From positions 20,227-84,226 of the forward strand of contig JADZFO010000047.1 of the NCBI GenBank assembly GCA_020849855.1: DNA of 64,000 bases, given 5' to 3'. This document shows, one piece after another, positions 9,155 through 16,795 of this stretch; within the stretch, counting starts at the first letter, position 1; the number at the start of each line of letters is the position of its first letter. The translations under genes and the position numbers were made by a program. A model generated the notes under the pieces. That model saw only the letters and a list, made by a program, of their open reading frames with translations, ran no database searches and was not told the origin of the DNA. The stretch is from a bacterium (GTDB lineage Bacteria > 4484-113 > JAFGCY01).

Positions 9155-9256
9155 ATGCGTGTGCATGAAACAGCCCGCCGCCGGCTCAAGTTGGCGGCAC
9201 TGGGATGGCTTCGCAGCTTCTGGGTCTGGCTAAACAGCCCCGAGCTGCAGGATTAG
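9155..9256 (+). CDS. Small 33-aa cationic/aromatic protein
   Basis: A short ORF with a very good ribosome binding site (GGAGG, five bases before ATG). It encodes a 33-aa peptide beginning MRVHETARRRLKLAAL with three Trp in the middle and an acidic end. It would form a basic amphipathic helix that could bind membrane or RNA. It lies alone between two DUF5666 lipoprotein genes. No family is recognised; it could be a regulatory leader. Confidence 0.45.
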   Translation: MRVHETARRRLKLAALGWLRSFWVWLNSPELQD

Positions 9257-9326
9257 TAGAAATCAAGGCGCGTGAGCGCTGTCGAACCACAAGCGCTGAG
9301 CGCAAGATCAACAGGAGAGAAACAAC

Positions 9327-10682
9327 ATGAAGAACACCAAGAACCTTATTGCCCTGGCGGCCCTGACGGGCCTGTCCCTGATCGCTGCTTCCTGCGGAGG
9401 CGGCGGTGGCGGCCCGGTCAACCCCGGCGGCGGCGGCCCGGCGGCCGGCACGGCTGACCTGACCGGCACCCTCAAGGAAGGCGCGGGCGGCCGCGTGACC
9501 AGCACCGTCGGCGACGGCCTCTCCGGCATTCCGGTGAGCCTGATCAACACGGTCACCGGCGCATTGCAGGGTACGGACACCACCAGCGCCAGCGGCAATT
9601 TCGAGTTCAAGGCGATCCCCAGCGGCAGCAGTTATCTGGTCAAGGTGGAGTTCACCTCCAGCAAGGACCTGGATGGCGACGGCAGCAATGACCAGGTTGA
9701 GCTTTACTTCCCGGTCAGCGTGGCCGACCAGAGCATCACCAACCTGATCCAGACCATCGGTGTTGATGACAGCAACAATGACGGCAGCGACGACTCGCTG
9801 GTTGTGAAGACCGAAATCGGCGACGACAACGGCCACCGCGAGAGCCATCACCGCCAGCACCGTTTCCGCGACGGCCAGACCGTTGACGACAGCAACAACA
9901 ACGGCAGCTTCAGCGATGACAGCGGCTTTGACGACAGCAACTGCGACAACCTGCCGGACAGCAGCTCCAGTTCGGGCGGCTCCATGGGCAGCGGCATCGA
10001 GCTCTTCGGCGCCATCAGCAGCATCGACAGCAGCAGCTTCACGGTGAATGGCGTCACCTTCAGCTTCACCTCTGCCACCGAGTGGCACGTGGGCGACCGC
10101 AGCCATGCCAGCCCCAGCGAGTTCCCGGTCGGCACTGAGGTCAAGGTTGAAGGCTTCAAGGCGGCCAACGGCGGCTTTGTGGCCACGGAAGTAAAGACCG
10201 GCCAGGGCTCCAGCGATGACGACCCCGGCAGCGGCTTCCACGTCGAGACCTTTGGCACCCTGGAGGCGCTGGGCGTTGACGGCTTCACCGTTGGCGGCAC
10301 GCGCTTCAAGTTCAACGCCGGCACTGAGTGGAAGCTCAATGGCGAGCACGTCAGCGTTGACTCCTTCAGCAACGGTATGTCCGTCAAGGTCGAGGCCGTG
10401 CCGGAAGGCGAGGGCTATGTGGCCATCGAAGTGAAGAGCGGGACCGACAGCGGCTCTGGCGGCGATGACGACGACGACGACAACTCCGGTTCCGGCGGCG
10501 GCGACGACAACGATGACGACGACGACAACTCCGGCTCTGGCGGCGATGACGACAACGACGACGACAGCAACGACGACAACGGCGGCGATGACGACAGCAA
10601 TGACGACAACGGCGGCGATGACTCCGGAACTGATGGCGGCGGCGACGACGGCACGCCGGATCAGGGCAGCGGCGACAACTAG
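9327..10682 (+). CDS. Lipoprotein with carboxypeptidase-regulatory-like and two DUF5666-like domains, Asp-rich tail
   Basis: This 451-aa exported protein has a clear signal peptide with lipobox AASC, followed by polyglycine. Residues 45-115 resemble a carboxypeptidase regulatory-like beta sandwich (GIPVSLINTVTGALQGTDTTSASGNFEF). Two DUF5666-like repeats lie at about 225-295 and 300-370, matching those of the upstream lipoprotein. The last 80 residues are an array of Asp, Asn, Ser and Gly (blocks such as DDDDDDDNSGSGGGDD), likely a flexible calcium-binding tail. GGAGAG precedes the ATG. Confidence 0.9.
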   Translation: MKNTKNLIALAALTGLSLIAASCGGGGGGPVNPGGGGPAAGTADLTGTLKEGAGGRVTSTVGDGLSGIPVSLINTVTGALQGTDTTSASGNFEFKAIPSGSSYLVKVEFTSSKDLDGDGSNDQVELYFPVSVADQSITNLIQTIGVDDSNNDGSDDSLVVKTEIGDDNGHRESHHRQHRFRDGQTVDDSNNNGSFSDDSGFDDSNCDNLPDSSSSSGGSMGSGIELFGAISSIDSSSFTVNGVTFSFTSATEWHVGDRSHASPSEFPVGTEVKVEGFKAANGGFVATEVKTGQGSSDDDPGSGFHVETFGTLEALGVDGFTVGGTRFKFNAGTEWKLNGEHVSVDSFSNGMSVKVEAVPEGEGYVAIEVKSGTDSGSGGDDDDDDNSGSGGGDDNDDDDDNSGSGGDDDNDDDSNDDNGGDDDSNDDNGGDDSGTDGGGDDGTPDQGSGDN

Positions 10683-10746
10683 AAATCTCGGCTGTGATGC
10701 ATCCGGCAGTTTCCTGGCAGGGCTGCAGGGATGAATCTGAAAGAGG

Positions 10747-10774
10747 GGCCCGGCGCAAGCCGGGCCTTCTTTTT
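10747..10774 (+). terminator. Rho-independent terminator
   Basis: GGCCCGGC, loop GCAA, GCCGGGCC, then TTCTTTTT. A canonical terminator 65 bp after the Asp-tailed lipoprotein gene. Confidence 0.93.
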
Positions 10775-10854
10775 GCATGCAGTGTTGCACTTTCAAATCC
10801 GCAGTGGCTGGGCAAAGGACGACCTGGCAATTCCTGACAGCAATTCCATCACAG

Positions 10855-10884
10855 TTGAAATTTTTTGGCGAGAAAACAGATAGT
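10855..10884 (+). promoter_or_regulatory. Candidate promoter of the PQQ-propeller gene
   Basis: TTGAAA (10855-10860), an 18-nt spacer and GATAGT (10879-10884), 33 bp before the ATG at 10918. The -10 matches consensus at four of six positions. Confidence 0.4.
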
Positions 10885-10917
10885 ACTTAGTGGCATTGAT
10901 GTTGAGCGAGGTGGACC

Positions 10918-12549
10918 ATGTCAAGCAAAGCTCTTGTCCCCGCCAAGCTGCTGCTCTTCCTCCTTGTCATGGGCTCGTGTTCGACCCTTTCGCCCATGAC
11001 GCAGGATCCAGAGCCTCCCGCTGACTTCCCGGCTCCTGCGACTGCTCTTTCAGCTGCGGACAGGGAAGTCAGTGTGGACAACATCCTCAAGCGCAAAGGC
11101 TACGATGCGATCCCCGGCATGACCCATAACTGGTCAGTCGATGACGTTGCAGGCCGGTTCAGCCCCGTGCAGTTCCCAGGGACCAGCGCGTGGCCGAATG
11201 CCGCCTTTGCAATTTACGAACTGACGCCGGTGGACTATTCAGGCCCCAGTGTGATCCGCCTGCGCTGGGACAGTGTCCCGGCCGACTACAGCGAGCTCTG
11301 GTTTGGCCTGGCTAACTTTGTCAGCGGACGCTGGGAATGGCACGCAGGTACCGGGCTGAATCAGTACTTCTTCTACGGGCATGAGAGCGAGTACCTGGAT
11401 GAGCTCTCCGGGCGGATGCTGATTGCGCTTGTGCTGTGTGGCCAGAATGAAGCGGTACTGGCCCGCGTTGCGATTGGCTTCAACCAGGCTGATGACTGGT
11501 CGATGGTTGGGCGGGACCAGCGCAGACAATCCCGCGGTACTGTCCCCGGGCCACTCGCTCCGACACTCAAGTGGAAGTATGAGTGTGGCTCCGCGACATT
11601 CTCTTCACCTGTGCTGGCGCCCAATGGGATGCTCTACTTTGGCAGCAACAGCGCCGGGCTTCAGGCTGTGCGTCCTGACGGAGTGCTGAGCTGGAGCTTC
11701 GATACCGGCGCCACAGGCGTCGGCAGCCCTGCCGTGGGTAGCGATGGCACGGTATACATGGGGGCCGCCGACGGGAACATCTATGCCCTGCACCCTGACG
11801 GCACAGTGGCCTGGAGCTACCCCACGGAATCGAACATCGTCAGCAGTCCTGCAATCGATCCAAATGGCAGGGTCTACTGCGGCAGCAACGACGGCAAGCT
11901 CTATGTGCTGAAAGCGGATGGCTCTCTGGCCTGGTCAGCCCCCCTGGGCGACGCCAGCCACGAAGGCGCCGCCATTGACCTTGATGGCAACGTGTATCTG
12001 CCCTGCTGGGACAACTATATGTATGCCTTTGGCCCTGACGGAAGCTTCAAATGGAGTCAGGACAGCGGCAATCTGATGTATCAGCATCCGGTTGTTGGCG
12101 ATCAGGGCGAGCTTTATGTAGCCTGCTGGGACAACCGGCTGCTGTCCCTGGCACTGGCGGATGGAGCGCTGGCCTGGGACTTCGACATCGGAGAATGGCA
12201 GTGCGGGGCACCGGCCCTGGCCGCAGACGGCACGATCTATGCTCCATCTTCTGTCCGGGGCATCGGGGACAAGTCTCTCTACGCCCTGGATCCGGACGGC
12301 GCCGTCAAGTGGAGCTACAGTGCAGAAGGGATGTTCTCGACACCAGTTGTCGATTTGAACGGCGACATCTACTTCGTGCTCGACGATGGCAGGGTCATCT
12401 CGCTGGACAGCAGCGGTGCGTTCCGCTGGGAGTTCGCGGTCGATGGTGGCATGTACGGCACGCCGGCCCTGGGAGCTGACGGGACTTTGTATGTCCTGAC
12501 TTCCGCCGGCAGCCTCTACGCCATTGGCCCCGGCGCGGGGCTCTTCTAG
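10918..12549 (+). CDS. PQQ-like beta-propeller lipoprotein
   Basis: This 543-aa exported protein has a signal peptide with lipobox GSC at about residue 21. After an N-terminal domain of about 190 residues, the rest is a run of PQQ/BamB-type blades with the repeating pattern W.Y......SSPA...DG.VY.GS.DG.LYAL..DG...W, for example YMGAADGNIYALHPDGTVAW and YCGSNDGKLYVLKADGSLAW. About seven blades can be counted. No enzyme active-site residues of quinoprotein dehydrogenases are seen, so a binding or scaffold role is more likely. Last host gene before the tRNAs. Confidence 0.9.
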   Translation: MSSKALVPAKLLLFLLVMGSCSTLSPMTQDPEPPADFPAPATALSAADREVSVDNILKRKGYDAIPGMTHNWSVDDVAGRFSPVQFPGTSAWPNAAFAIYELTPVDYSGPSVIRLRWDSVPADYSELWFGLANFVSGRWEWHAGTGLNQYFFYGHESEYLDELSGRMLIALVLCGQNEAVLARVAIGFNQADDWSMVGRDQRRQSRGTVPGPLAPTLKWKYECGSATFSSPVLAPNGMLYFGSNSAGLQAVRPDGVLSWSFDTGATGVGSPAVGSDGTVYMGAADGNIYALHPDGTVAWSYPTESNIVSSPAIDPNGRVYCGSNDGKLYVLKADGSLAWSAPLGDASHEGAAIDLDGNVYLPCWDNYMYAFGPDGSFKWSQDSGNLMYQHPVVGDQGELYVACWDNRLLSLALADGALAWDFDIGEWQCGAPALAADGTIYAPSSVRGIGDKSLYALDPDGAVKWSYSAEGMFSTPVVDLNGDIYFVLDDGRVISLDSSGAFRWEFAVDGGMYGTPALGADGTLYVLTSAGSLYAIGPGAGLF

Positions 12550-12599
12550 CTCAGGCGGCATCTGGCTGCCTGCAGGGCGCGATTTCTGCCGGGAGACGT

Positions 12600-12605
12600 T
12601 ATAAT
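12600..12605 (+). promoter_or_regulatory. -10 element of the tRNA-Lys promoter
   Basis: Perfect TATAAT 13 bp before the mature tRNA 5' end. The -35 region (GCGCGA-like) does not match consensus. Confidence 0.6.
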
Positions 12606-12618
12606 GTGTCCCGGCCGG

Positions 12619-12690
12619 GCGCCATTAGCTCAGTGGAAGAGCATCTGACTTTTAATCAGGTGGTCGAAGGTTCGAATCCTTCATGGCGCA
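12619..12690 (+). tRNA. tRNA-Lys (UUU)
   Basis: Acceptor stem GCGCCAT/ATGGCGC, D-loop AGCTCAGTGGAAGAGC, anticodon stem TCTGA/TCAGG with loop CTTTTAA (anticodon TTT), and T-arm GGTTCGAATCC. CCA is not encoded. Confidence 0.97.
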
Positions 12691-12706
12691 GATTTTTTTC
12701 TGCGCC
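12685..12706 (+). other. Perfect hairpin sharing the tRNA-Lys acceptor 3' strand
   Basis: GGCGCAGA, six T, TCTGCGCC. The left arm contains the last bases of tRNA-Lys, so this hairpin and the acceptor stem are mutually exclusive. It may act as a 3' processing or termination signal. Confidence 0.5.
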
Positions 12707-12742
12707 GGAAGCGGAACCGAGCAGGCGCCGCAAGCCCGCCTT

Positions 12743-12814
12743 GGCCCCATAGTCTAGTGGTTAGGACGTCACTCTTTCAAGGTGAAGGTACGGGTTCGAT
12801 CCCCGTTGGGGCTA
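12743..12814 (+). tRNA. tRNA-Glu (UUC), phage attachment target
   Basis: Acceptor stem GGCCCCA/TGGGGCT, anticodon stem TCACT/GGTGA with loop CTTTCAA (anticodon TTC at 12776-12778), and T-arm GGGTTCGATCCCC. CCA is not encoded. The 3' half is overlapped on the other strand by the recombinase gene, so the intact tRNA was probably restored by phage integration. Confidence 0.97.
12777..12814. other. Candidate attL in the 3' half of tRNA-Glu
   Basis: The recombinase coding frame extends into the tRNA gene as far as the anticodon loop. Its C-terminal residues APTGIEPVPSP are the antisense translation of the tRNA T-arm and variable region. This is the pattern left when a phage integrates at a tRNA 3' half. 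The exact crossover cannot be set without attR. Confidence 0.6.
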
Positions 12815-14435
12815 CTATCCCTTTGAATTGTAAGACCGGCTGCAGGTCGAATAACTCAACCACTATCCCATCCAGACGCAGATCCACTTTAGAGACCAGC
12901 GACCGGATAAGAGGCCGCAGCGCTTCGCTGTGGCCCTCCTGCCAGGCCCGCCGGATCAGCCCGACATGCTCAAGAGTATCACCTGTCTGCGCGGCTCTGG
13001 ACTGCAGCCCGCAGCGCGCCGCACGAAGATCCGAAAGCTGCTGCTCCACCGCTGACTCGTCTGCAGCCAGCGCAGCCAGGCGCTCTTCCAAAATACCGAT
13101 GGCCAGGGCCTTGCCTTCCCGGGCCAGCCGCAGGACAGTCTCGCGCAGCTGAGAGCCTTCACGCTTCAGTTGGCGCTGGCGCCGGGAAAGCGCCTGCTCC
13201 TGCTCCTCAAGGGCCTCGTCCTGGCCCCCGGCAGCGCTGTAAGCCAGGGCCAGGGCCTCTGCCAGCTGGCCGTCGCCGGCAGCCTCAAGAAGCCCCTGCA
13301 GCACGAGCTGATCCAGTGCTTCAGCGTTCACATAGCCAGGCAACTCAGCCGCGCCATCGTCGCCGCCGACCAGCTCCAGGCCGCCGACTACTCGCCTTTT
13401 GTCGGCTCGGACATAGCAGTGATAACGGCGGCCGCCGCGGCCGGCAACCCAGGCGCAGACATATGGCGCCGGCTCGCCGCGTCGCTTCGCGGGATGCGTC
13501 ACTGCGAAGTGGCTGGACACGACCAGGCCGTCGAGTAGGTAATCAGCGCCCTGAGGCTCGGCGCCGCCGAGCCTGATACGCTGCGGACCATGGGTGGACT
13601 CAGGGCCGCGCGCCTGCGCGGCCTCCCAGACATCGCGCGGCAGGGTGCATTCGTGCAGGCCCGGCAACCAGCCCTCGGCGCCGGCGACATGGCCGCAGCG
13701 CTCGCGGCCAAGCACGGGCGCGTTCTGGGGGCGATAGAAGCGGCTGGCCAGGATCTTCTCGACGCTGGAGCTGTTGAGTACCAGGCCGAACTCGGCCTTC
13801 AACCTGCGCGTAATTGCACTGTAGTGCATGCCGCTGGCCTTGAGCTCAAACATCCGCTCGAGGGCCGGCCACCTGAGGGGGTCGGGTACAGGGATGCCGC
13901 GGCGCGGCCCCGGCAGCGTGGCGAAAGGACAGCGAGTGGCATGCAGGCCGGCGGCCGCCCGGGTCGCGCGTGCACCGCTAATCTTCTCTGCGGTCTGGTC
14001 GCGCTGAAACTGCGCGAAGGCCAGCAGGACGTGCAGCAGCATCCGCCCCTGAGCGGTGCTGGTATCAATGCTCTCCTGCAGGGTGCCGAAGGAGGAGCCG
14101 CTCGGAGTGATCACGGCCTCCACGAAGTCAAGGAAGCCACGCAGGTTGCGGCTCATGCGGTCAAGGCTGGTGGACAGCACGATGTCAGCTTCGCGGCCGC
14201 GCAGCAGGGCCTCAACGCGGCGCCAGGCCGGCCTGTCCATCGTGGATCCGCTGACACCCTCGTCGGCCACTTCCGCGACGACGCTGTAGCCCAGAGCCGC
14301 GCAGTACTGCCGGCAGCGCTCGATCTGCGTCGCGCAGCTGCCAGCCTGGCGCGGGTCGTCGGTGGAAACCCTGGCATACAGGACAGCGCGCAGAGGCTGT
14401 TTCTGGCTCAGGGTAGGCGAGGGGCGCGTGTTCAC
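12777..14435 (-). CDS. Large serine recombinase (phage integrase)
   Basis: This 552-aa site-specific recombinase integrates and excises the phage. The N-terminal resolvase domain has catalytic Ser24 in YARVSTDD and downstream arginines (STSLDRMSRNLR). A recombinase domain follows (about 170-270), then the region of the zinc beta-ribbon and a coiled coil (about 400-470). The first CxxC of the usual zinc ribbon is replaced: LLDGLVVSSHFA instead of LLxGLLxCxxC. The stop codon lies in the complement of the tRNA-Glu anticodon loop. The ATG overlaps the stop of the P63C gene (ATGA), so both are made together. Confidence 0.95.
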   Translation of the reverse strand: MNTRPSPTLSQKQPLRAVLYARVSTDDPRQAGSCATQIERCRQYCAALGYSVVAEVADEGVSGSTMDRPAWRRVEALLRGREADIVLSTSLDRMSRNLRGFLDFVEAVITPSGSSFGTLQESIDTSTAQGRMLLHVLLAFAQFQRDQTAEKISGARATRAAAGLHATRCPFATLPGPRRGIPVPDPLRWPALERMFELKASGMHYSAITRRLKAEFGLVLNSSSVEKILASRFYRPQNAPVLGRERCGHVAGAEGWLPGLHECTLPRDVWEAAQARGPESTHGPQRIRLGGAEPQGADYLLDGLVVSSHFAVTHPAKRRGEPAPYVCAWVAGRGGRRYHCYVRADKRRVVGGLELVGGDDGAAELPGYVNAEALDQLVLQGLLEAAGDGQLAEALALAYSAAGGQDEALEEQEQALSRRQRQLKREGSQLRETVLRLAREGKALAIGILEERLAALAADESAVEQQLSDLRAARCGLQSRAAQTGDTLEHVGLIRRAWQEGHSEALRPLIRSLVSKVDLRLDGIVVELFDLQPVLQFKGIVAPTGIEPVPSP

Positions 14436-15322
14436 TCGTCACCATCCTCGAAGGGCATCTGAAGCGTGTCGCCAAACTTCGGGAAGGCCCGCTCCAGGTT
14501 GGAGTAGAAAGCGCGCCAGCTGTTGGCCGCCCGCATGAAAGCAATCACCGTATGCAAGTGCGCCCGCAGGTCTGGGTTGCCAACGTCAGCAGTCAACCAC
14601 TGGAAGTGCTTGTGCTTCCTGTGTCCGGCTTCAGTCCTGGGATTCTTGTGCTGAAGCTCCTTGAGCACGGCGGGCGCCAGGCGACGATAGATCAGGTCGT
14701 TGGTGATCTGCCCTACGATGGGAGGACGCTTGCTCGACAGCTGGCTGTAGTTCCAGCCTTTCAACCGGAATAGTTGCCGGTAAAACTCGTCGGGGAAGGT
14801 CTTAGCCCATGCAAGCAGCCGGTCGGAGATGTACTTGCCAAGTAGTTCTTCAAGCGCCTTACGGCTGCGGTCCTCCTGGTAGCCTGTCGCCTCGTCCACG
14901 AGCGCCACAATCCCAAGTTGTGCAAGCGCGCGGACGAGGATTTCGCACTGCCTTGCGATAGGCTCTTGGTGATGAGTCAGAACACCAGCTTCGCGGGCAG
15001 CAAGGATGACATTGCAGACCTGCGGCAGCAACTCGGCCCGATAGCCATAGTTCGGTTTGCCGCCCCGACCCTGCACTGTGAAGAGGACTGGCTTAGTATA
15101 ATCGGCTAACTCCGCATCAATAAAGGGCAGAAGGTTCTTAGCAGCGAGAAATGGGGGAAGTTGGTATAAGTTCTGGACAGCCATACCCCGGCGGCCAATT
15201 GCCCGCATGAAGCCAACACCGTTCAAAAGGCGTGTGCCATCCTCGAGAACGGCGCAAGGGATGGTCGACTCGCCAATCTTAATCTCGCCGACATGGGTCG
15301 CCTGAATCACCTTTTCAGGCAT
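14432..15322 (-). CDS. P63C-domain phage protein
   Basis: This 296-aa protein carries the P63C signature: LGIVALVDEATGYQ...RALEELLGKYISDRLLAWAKTFPDEFYRQLFRLKGW at about residues 150-205. Such proteins are common in phages and conjugative elements, but their role is not established. The N-terminus has a short beta domain (IKIGESTIPCAVLEDGTRLLN) like those of phage antirepressors. I chose ATG 15322 with GGAG six bases upstream; GTG 15325 is also possible. It is translationally coupled to the recombinase, which suggests a part in the lysogeny decision. Confidence 0.85.
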   Translation of the reverse strand: MPEKVIQATHVGEIKIGESTIPCAVLEDGTRLLNGVGFMRAIGRRGMAVQNLYQLPPFLAAKNLLPFIDAELADYTKPVLFTVQGRGGKPNYGYRAELLPQVCNVILAAREAGVLTHHQEPIARQCEILVRALAQLGIVALVDEATGYQEDRSRKALEELLGKYISDRLLAWAKTFPDEFYRQLFRLKGWNYSQLSSKRPPIVGQITNDLIYRRLAPAVLKELQHKNPRTEAGHRKHKHFQWLTADVGNPDLRAHLHTVIAFMRAANSWRAFYSNLERAFPKFGDTLQMPFEDGDE

Positions 15323-15367
15323 CACTTGCTCCTCGTGGTGATGAATTCAGAGCAGCATAGCACAACG

Positions 15368-15487
15368 TCAGGGCCGCGGGCCCAGCAGCCAGATAAGAAA
15401 AGCCAGCACCGCCGTGACTATGACCGCGATCCCGATCCAGCGCTGGCAGCCAGGCGGCAGCGACCCAAGGCAGGAGTTTGGATGCAT
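15368..15487 (-). CDS. Small 39-aa membrane protein
   Basis: A short ORF starting MHPNSCLGSLPPGCQRW and then one hydrophobic helix (IGIAVIVTAVLAFLIWLLG) ending in PRP. AGGA lies just before the ATG. It sits 45 bp upstream of the P63C gene on the same strand and may share its transcript. Only the clear transmembrane segment supports it. Confidence 0.42.
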   Translation of the reverse strand: MHPNSCLGSLPPGCQRWIGIAVIVTAVLAFLIWLLGPRP

Positions 15488-15525
15488 ATTCCTGACAGAT
15501 TATCACCAGCGCAGGTGCACTCGGA

Positions 15526-15564
15526 TATAATCGAAACAGACGAGGCGGAGCCATTGGCCCCGCC
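15526..15564 (+). promoter_or_regulatory. -10 element and 5' UTR hairpin for the small exported protein
   Basis: TATAAT at 15526-15531 lacks a good -35. Downstream, GGCGGAGCC, loop ATT, GGCCCCGCC (15544-15564) forms a stem with one mismatch in the leader, about 70 bp before the ATG at 15634. Confidence 0.4.
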
Positions 15565-15633
15565 CCGCCCCAGGCTGGCAGCCGAGAGATTGGCGTCAGG
15601 AGGCTGCCTGCCTGCTCAATATGGAGGAAAAGC

Positions 15634-15912
15634 ATGTTCAAGGTCCGCCTCGCGGCCGGCATCATTGCCGGTGTCTTGCTCGTCCTATCGGCCGTCTCCG
15701 CCCTGGCCCTGAGCACGGCCCAGGAAGCCTGGAACGGCGTCGCGGCGAAGTACCACTTCGACACGGTGCCTGCGCCGGCCAGCGCCACCTTTGACGACAT
15801 CTACCACGGGGGCAACATTTCCAGCGACCTGCCGAAGGCCTGGTGGGAAGCCTTTGGTACCGGTATGGTTCCTCCGAGCGGAGACGATACGGTCAACTTC
15901 TGGATCAACTGA
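15634..15912 (+). CDS. Small exported protein, unknown
   Basis: This 92-aa protein starts with a signal peptide (MFKVRLAAGIIAGVLLVLSA) with likely cleavage after VSALA near residue 25. That leaves a mature chain of about 67 residues rich in Trp, Phe and Asp and ending TVNFWIN. GGAGG precedes the ATG. It is convergent with, and overlaps by 8 bp, the gene of the repressor-linked helical protein. No family is recognised. It could be a secreted signal, a lysogenic conversion factor or an envelope protein. Confidence 0.7.
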   Translation: MFKVRLAAGIIAGVLLVLSAVSALALSTAQEAWNGVAAKYHFDTVPAPASATFDDIYHGGNISSDLPKAWWEAFGTGMVPPSGDDTVNFWIN

Positions 15913-16795
15913 CCCTCTGCTCTCCAATAACCTGAAAACGCGGACGCTCCCCCAGGAGCTGCGCCAGTGCCTTTGTGCGCGTATCCGCCCGCTCCAGTTC
16001 GGCAGCCGGATTCTCACTATTCGCCCGGCGAATCTGATCCTTCTCCAGCTCAGCAAACTCCAGGAAGCGCGCCCTGGACTTCCGACTGCCCACAACTTCA
16101 AGCACCTGAGCGAGCAGCCAGTAGACTTCCCGCTGGCTGGCTCTCCCTGACTCCGCCGGCTGCTCTGGGTATGGTTCGCCAACCCTTTTGATCAGTCTCT
16201 GCCGCAGCTTCTCATAATCCTTCACCTTACCGTGCAGAAGCTGGGCCGACACGGATAGCCCCAGCGCCTGGTCGAGGGTCTCCCTGTAGCTCTTTCGTGT
16301 GGCAGCGCTGCTGATCGCCTTCAGCGCGTCCAGGCAGCGCCGCTGCAGGGCCGGGAACTGGGCCAGCTTCAGCGGGGAGGCCGAGGCCAGTTCAGGGTGC
16401 ACCATCAGCAGCAAGCCGGAAGCCGATAAGAGGGCGCAGCGAACATCGTTCCAGCCCTTGCTCAACCCCCTGGCCTCGTCGGTGTCCTGCCGCCCCAGCC
16501 AGACCATAGCGTGGTCCAGACAGTTGAGGGCGGAGCCTGTATCGCCACTGTAAAGGTACAACTGCGCGGCGGTGCAGCACATCGTGGCATAGCCATAGGC
16601 CCATGTCAGGCGCCAGGGGCCGTAGGCTAACTGTCTGTTTGCTTCGTAAAGTTCGACCCATGCATTCAGAATGAGGAAGGCGGAGGACTCATCGCCGATA
16701 TCGAGCCGGGCAAAGAACTCTCCTAGTTGCTGGTTGCGATAAGCAGCAAATGTTTCGTGGCACTGGTAATCGGCCACGAAGGGATGCGACATCAT
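15905..16795 (-). CDS. All-helical protein coupled to the phage repressor
   Basis: This 296-aa cytoplasmic protein has no signal or membrane segment. It appears to be a chain of amphipathic helices with Ala/Leu/Tyr patterns (AYGYATMCCTAAQLYLYSGDTGSALNCLDHAM) resembling TPR-like hairpins, although no repeat fits the consensus well. Its ATG overlaps the repressor stop (ATGA), so the two are made in fixed ratio. A role as modulator of the repressor or as a sensor is an inference from position. The 3' end overlaps the small exported protein gene. Confidence 0.75.
   Translation of the reverse strand: MMSHPFVADYQCHETFAAYRNQQLGEFFARLDIGDESSAFLILNAWVELYEANRQLAYGPWRLTWAYGYATMCCTAAQLYLYSGDTGSALNCLDHAMVWLGRQDTDEARGLSKGWNDVRCALLSASGLLLMVHPELASASPLKLAQFPALQRRCLDALKAISSAATRKSYRETLDQALGLSVSAQLLHGKVKDYEKLRQRLIKRVGEPYPEQPAESGRASQREVYWLLAQVLEVVGSRKSRARFLEFAELEKDQIRRANSENPAAELERADTRTKALAQLLGERPRFQVIGEQRVS

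Noticed and set aside
10450..10680. Repetitive DNA that might be taken for a CRISPR or satellite array
   Set aside because: Units are irregular and keep the reading frame of an Asp/Ser/Gly tail. There are no spacers of constant length.
9186..10796. 536-aa minus-strand frame rich in Val/Ala
   Set aside because: It is the complement of the Asp/Ser/Gly-coding repeats of the lipoprotein gene and lacks protein-like composition.
15315..15800. 161-aa minus-strand frame across 15.3-15.8 kb
   Set aside because: It crosses the well-supported plus-strand exported protein start and the promoter-like DNA, and has no ribosome site. Within this area only a 39-aa membrane ORF in another frame seemed plausible.
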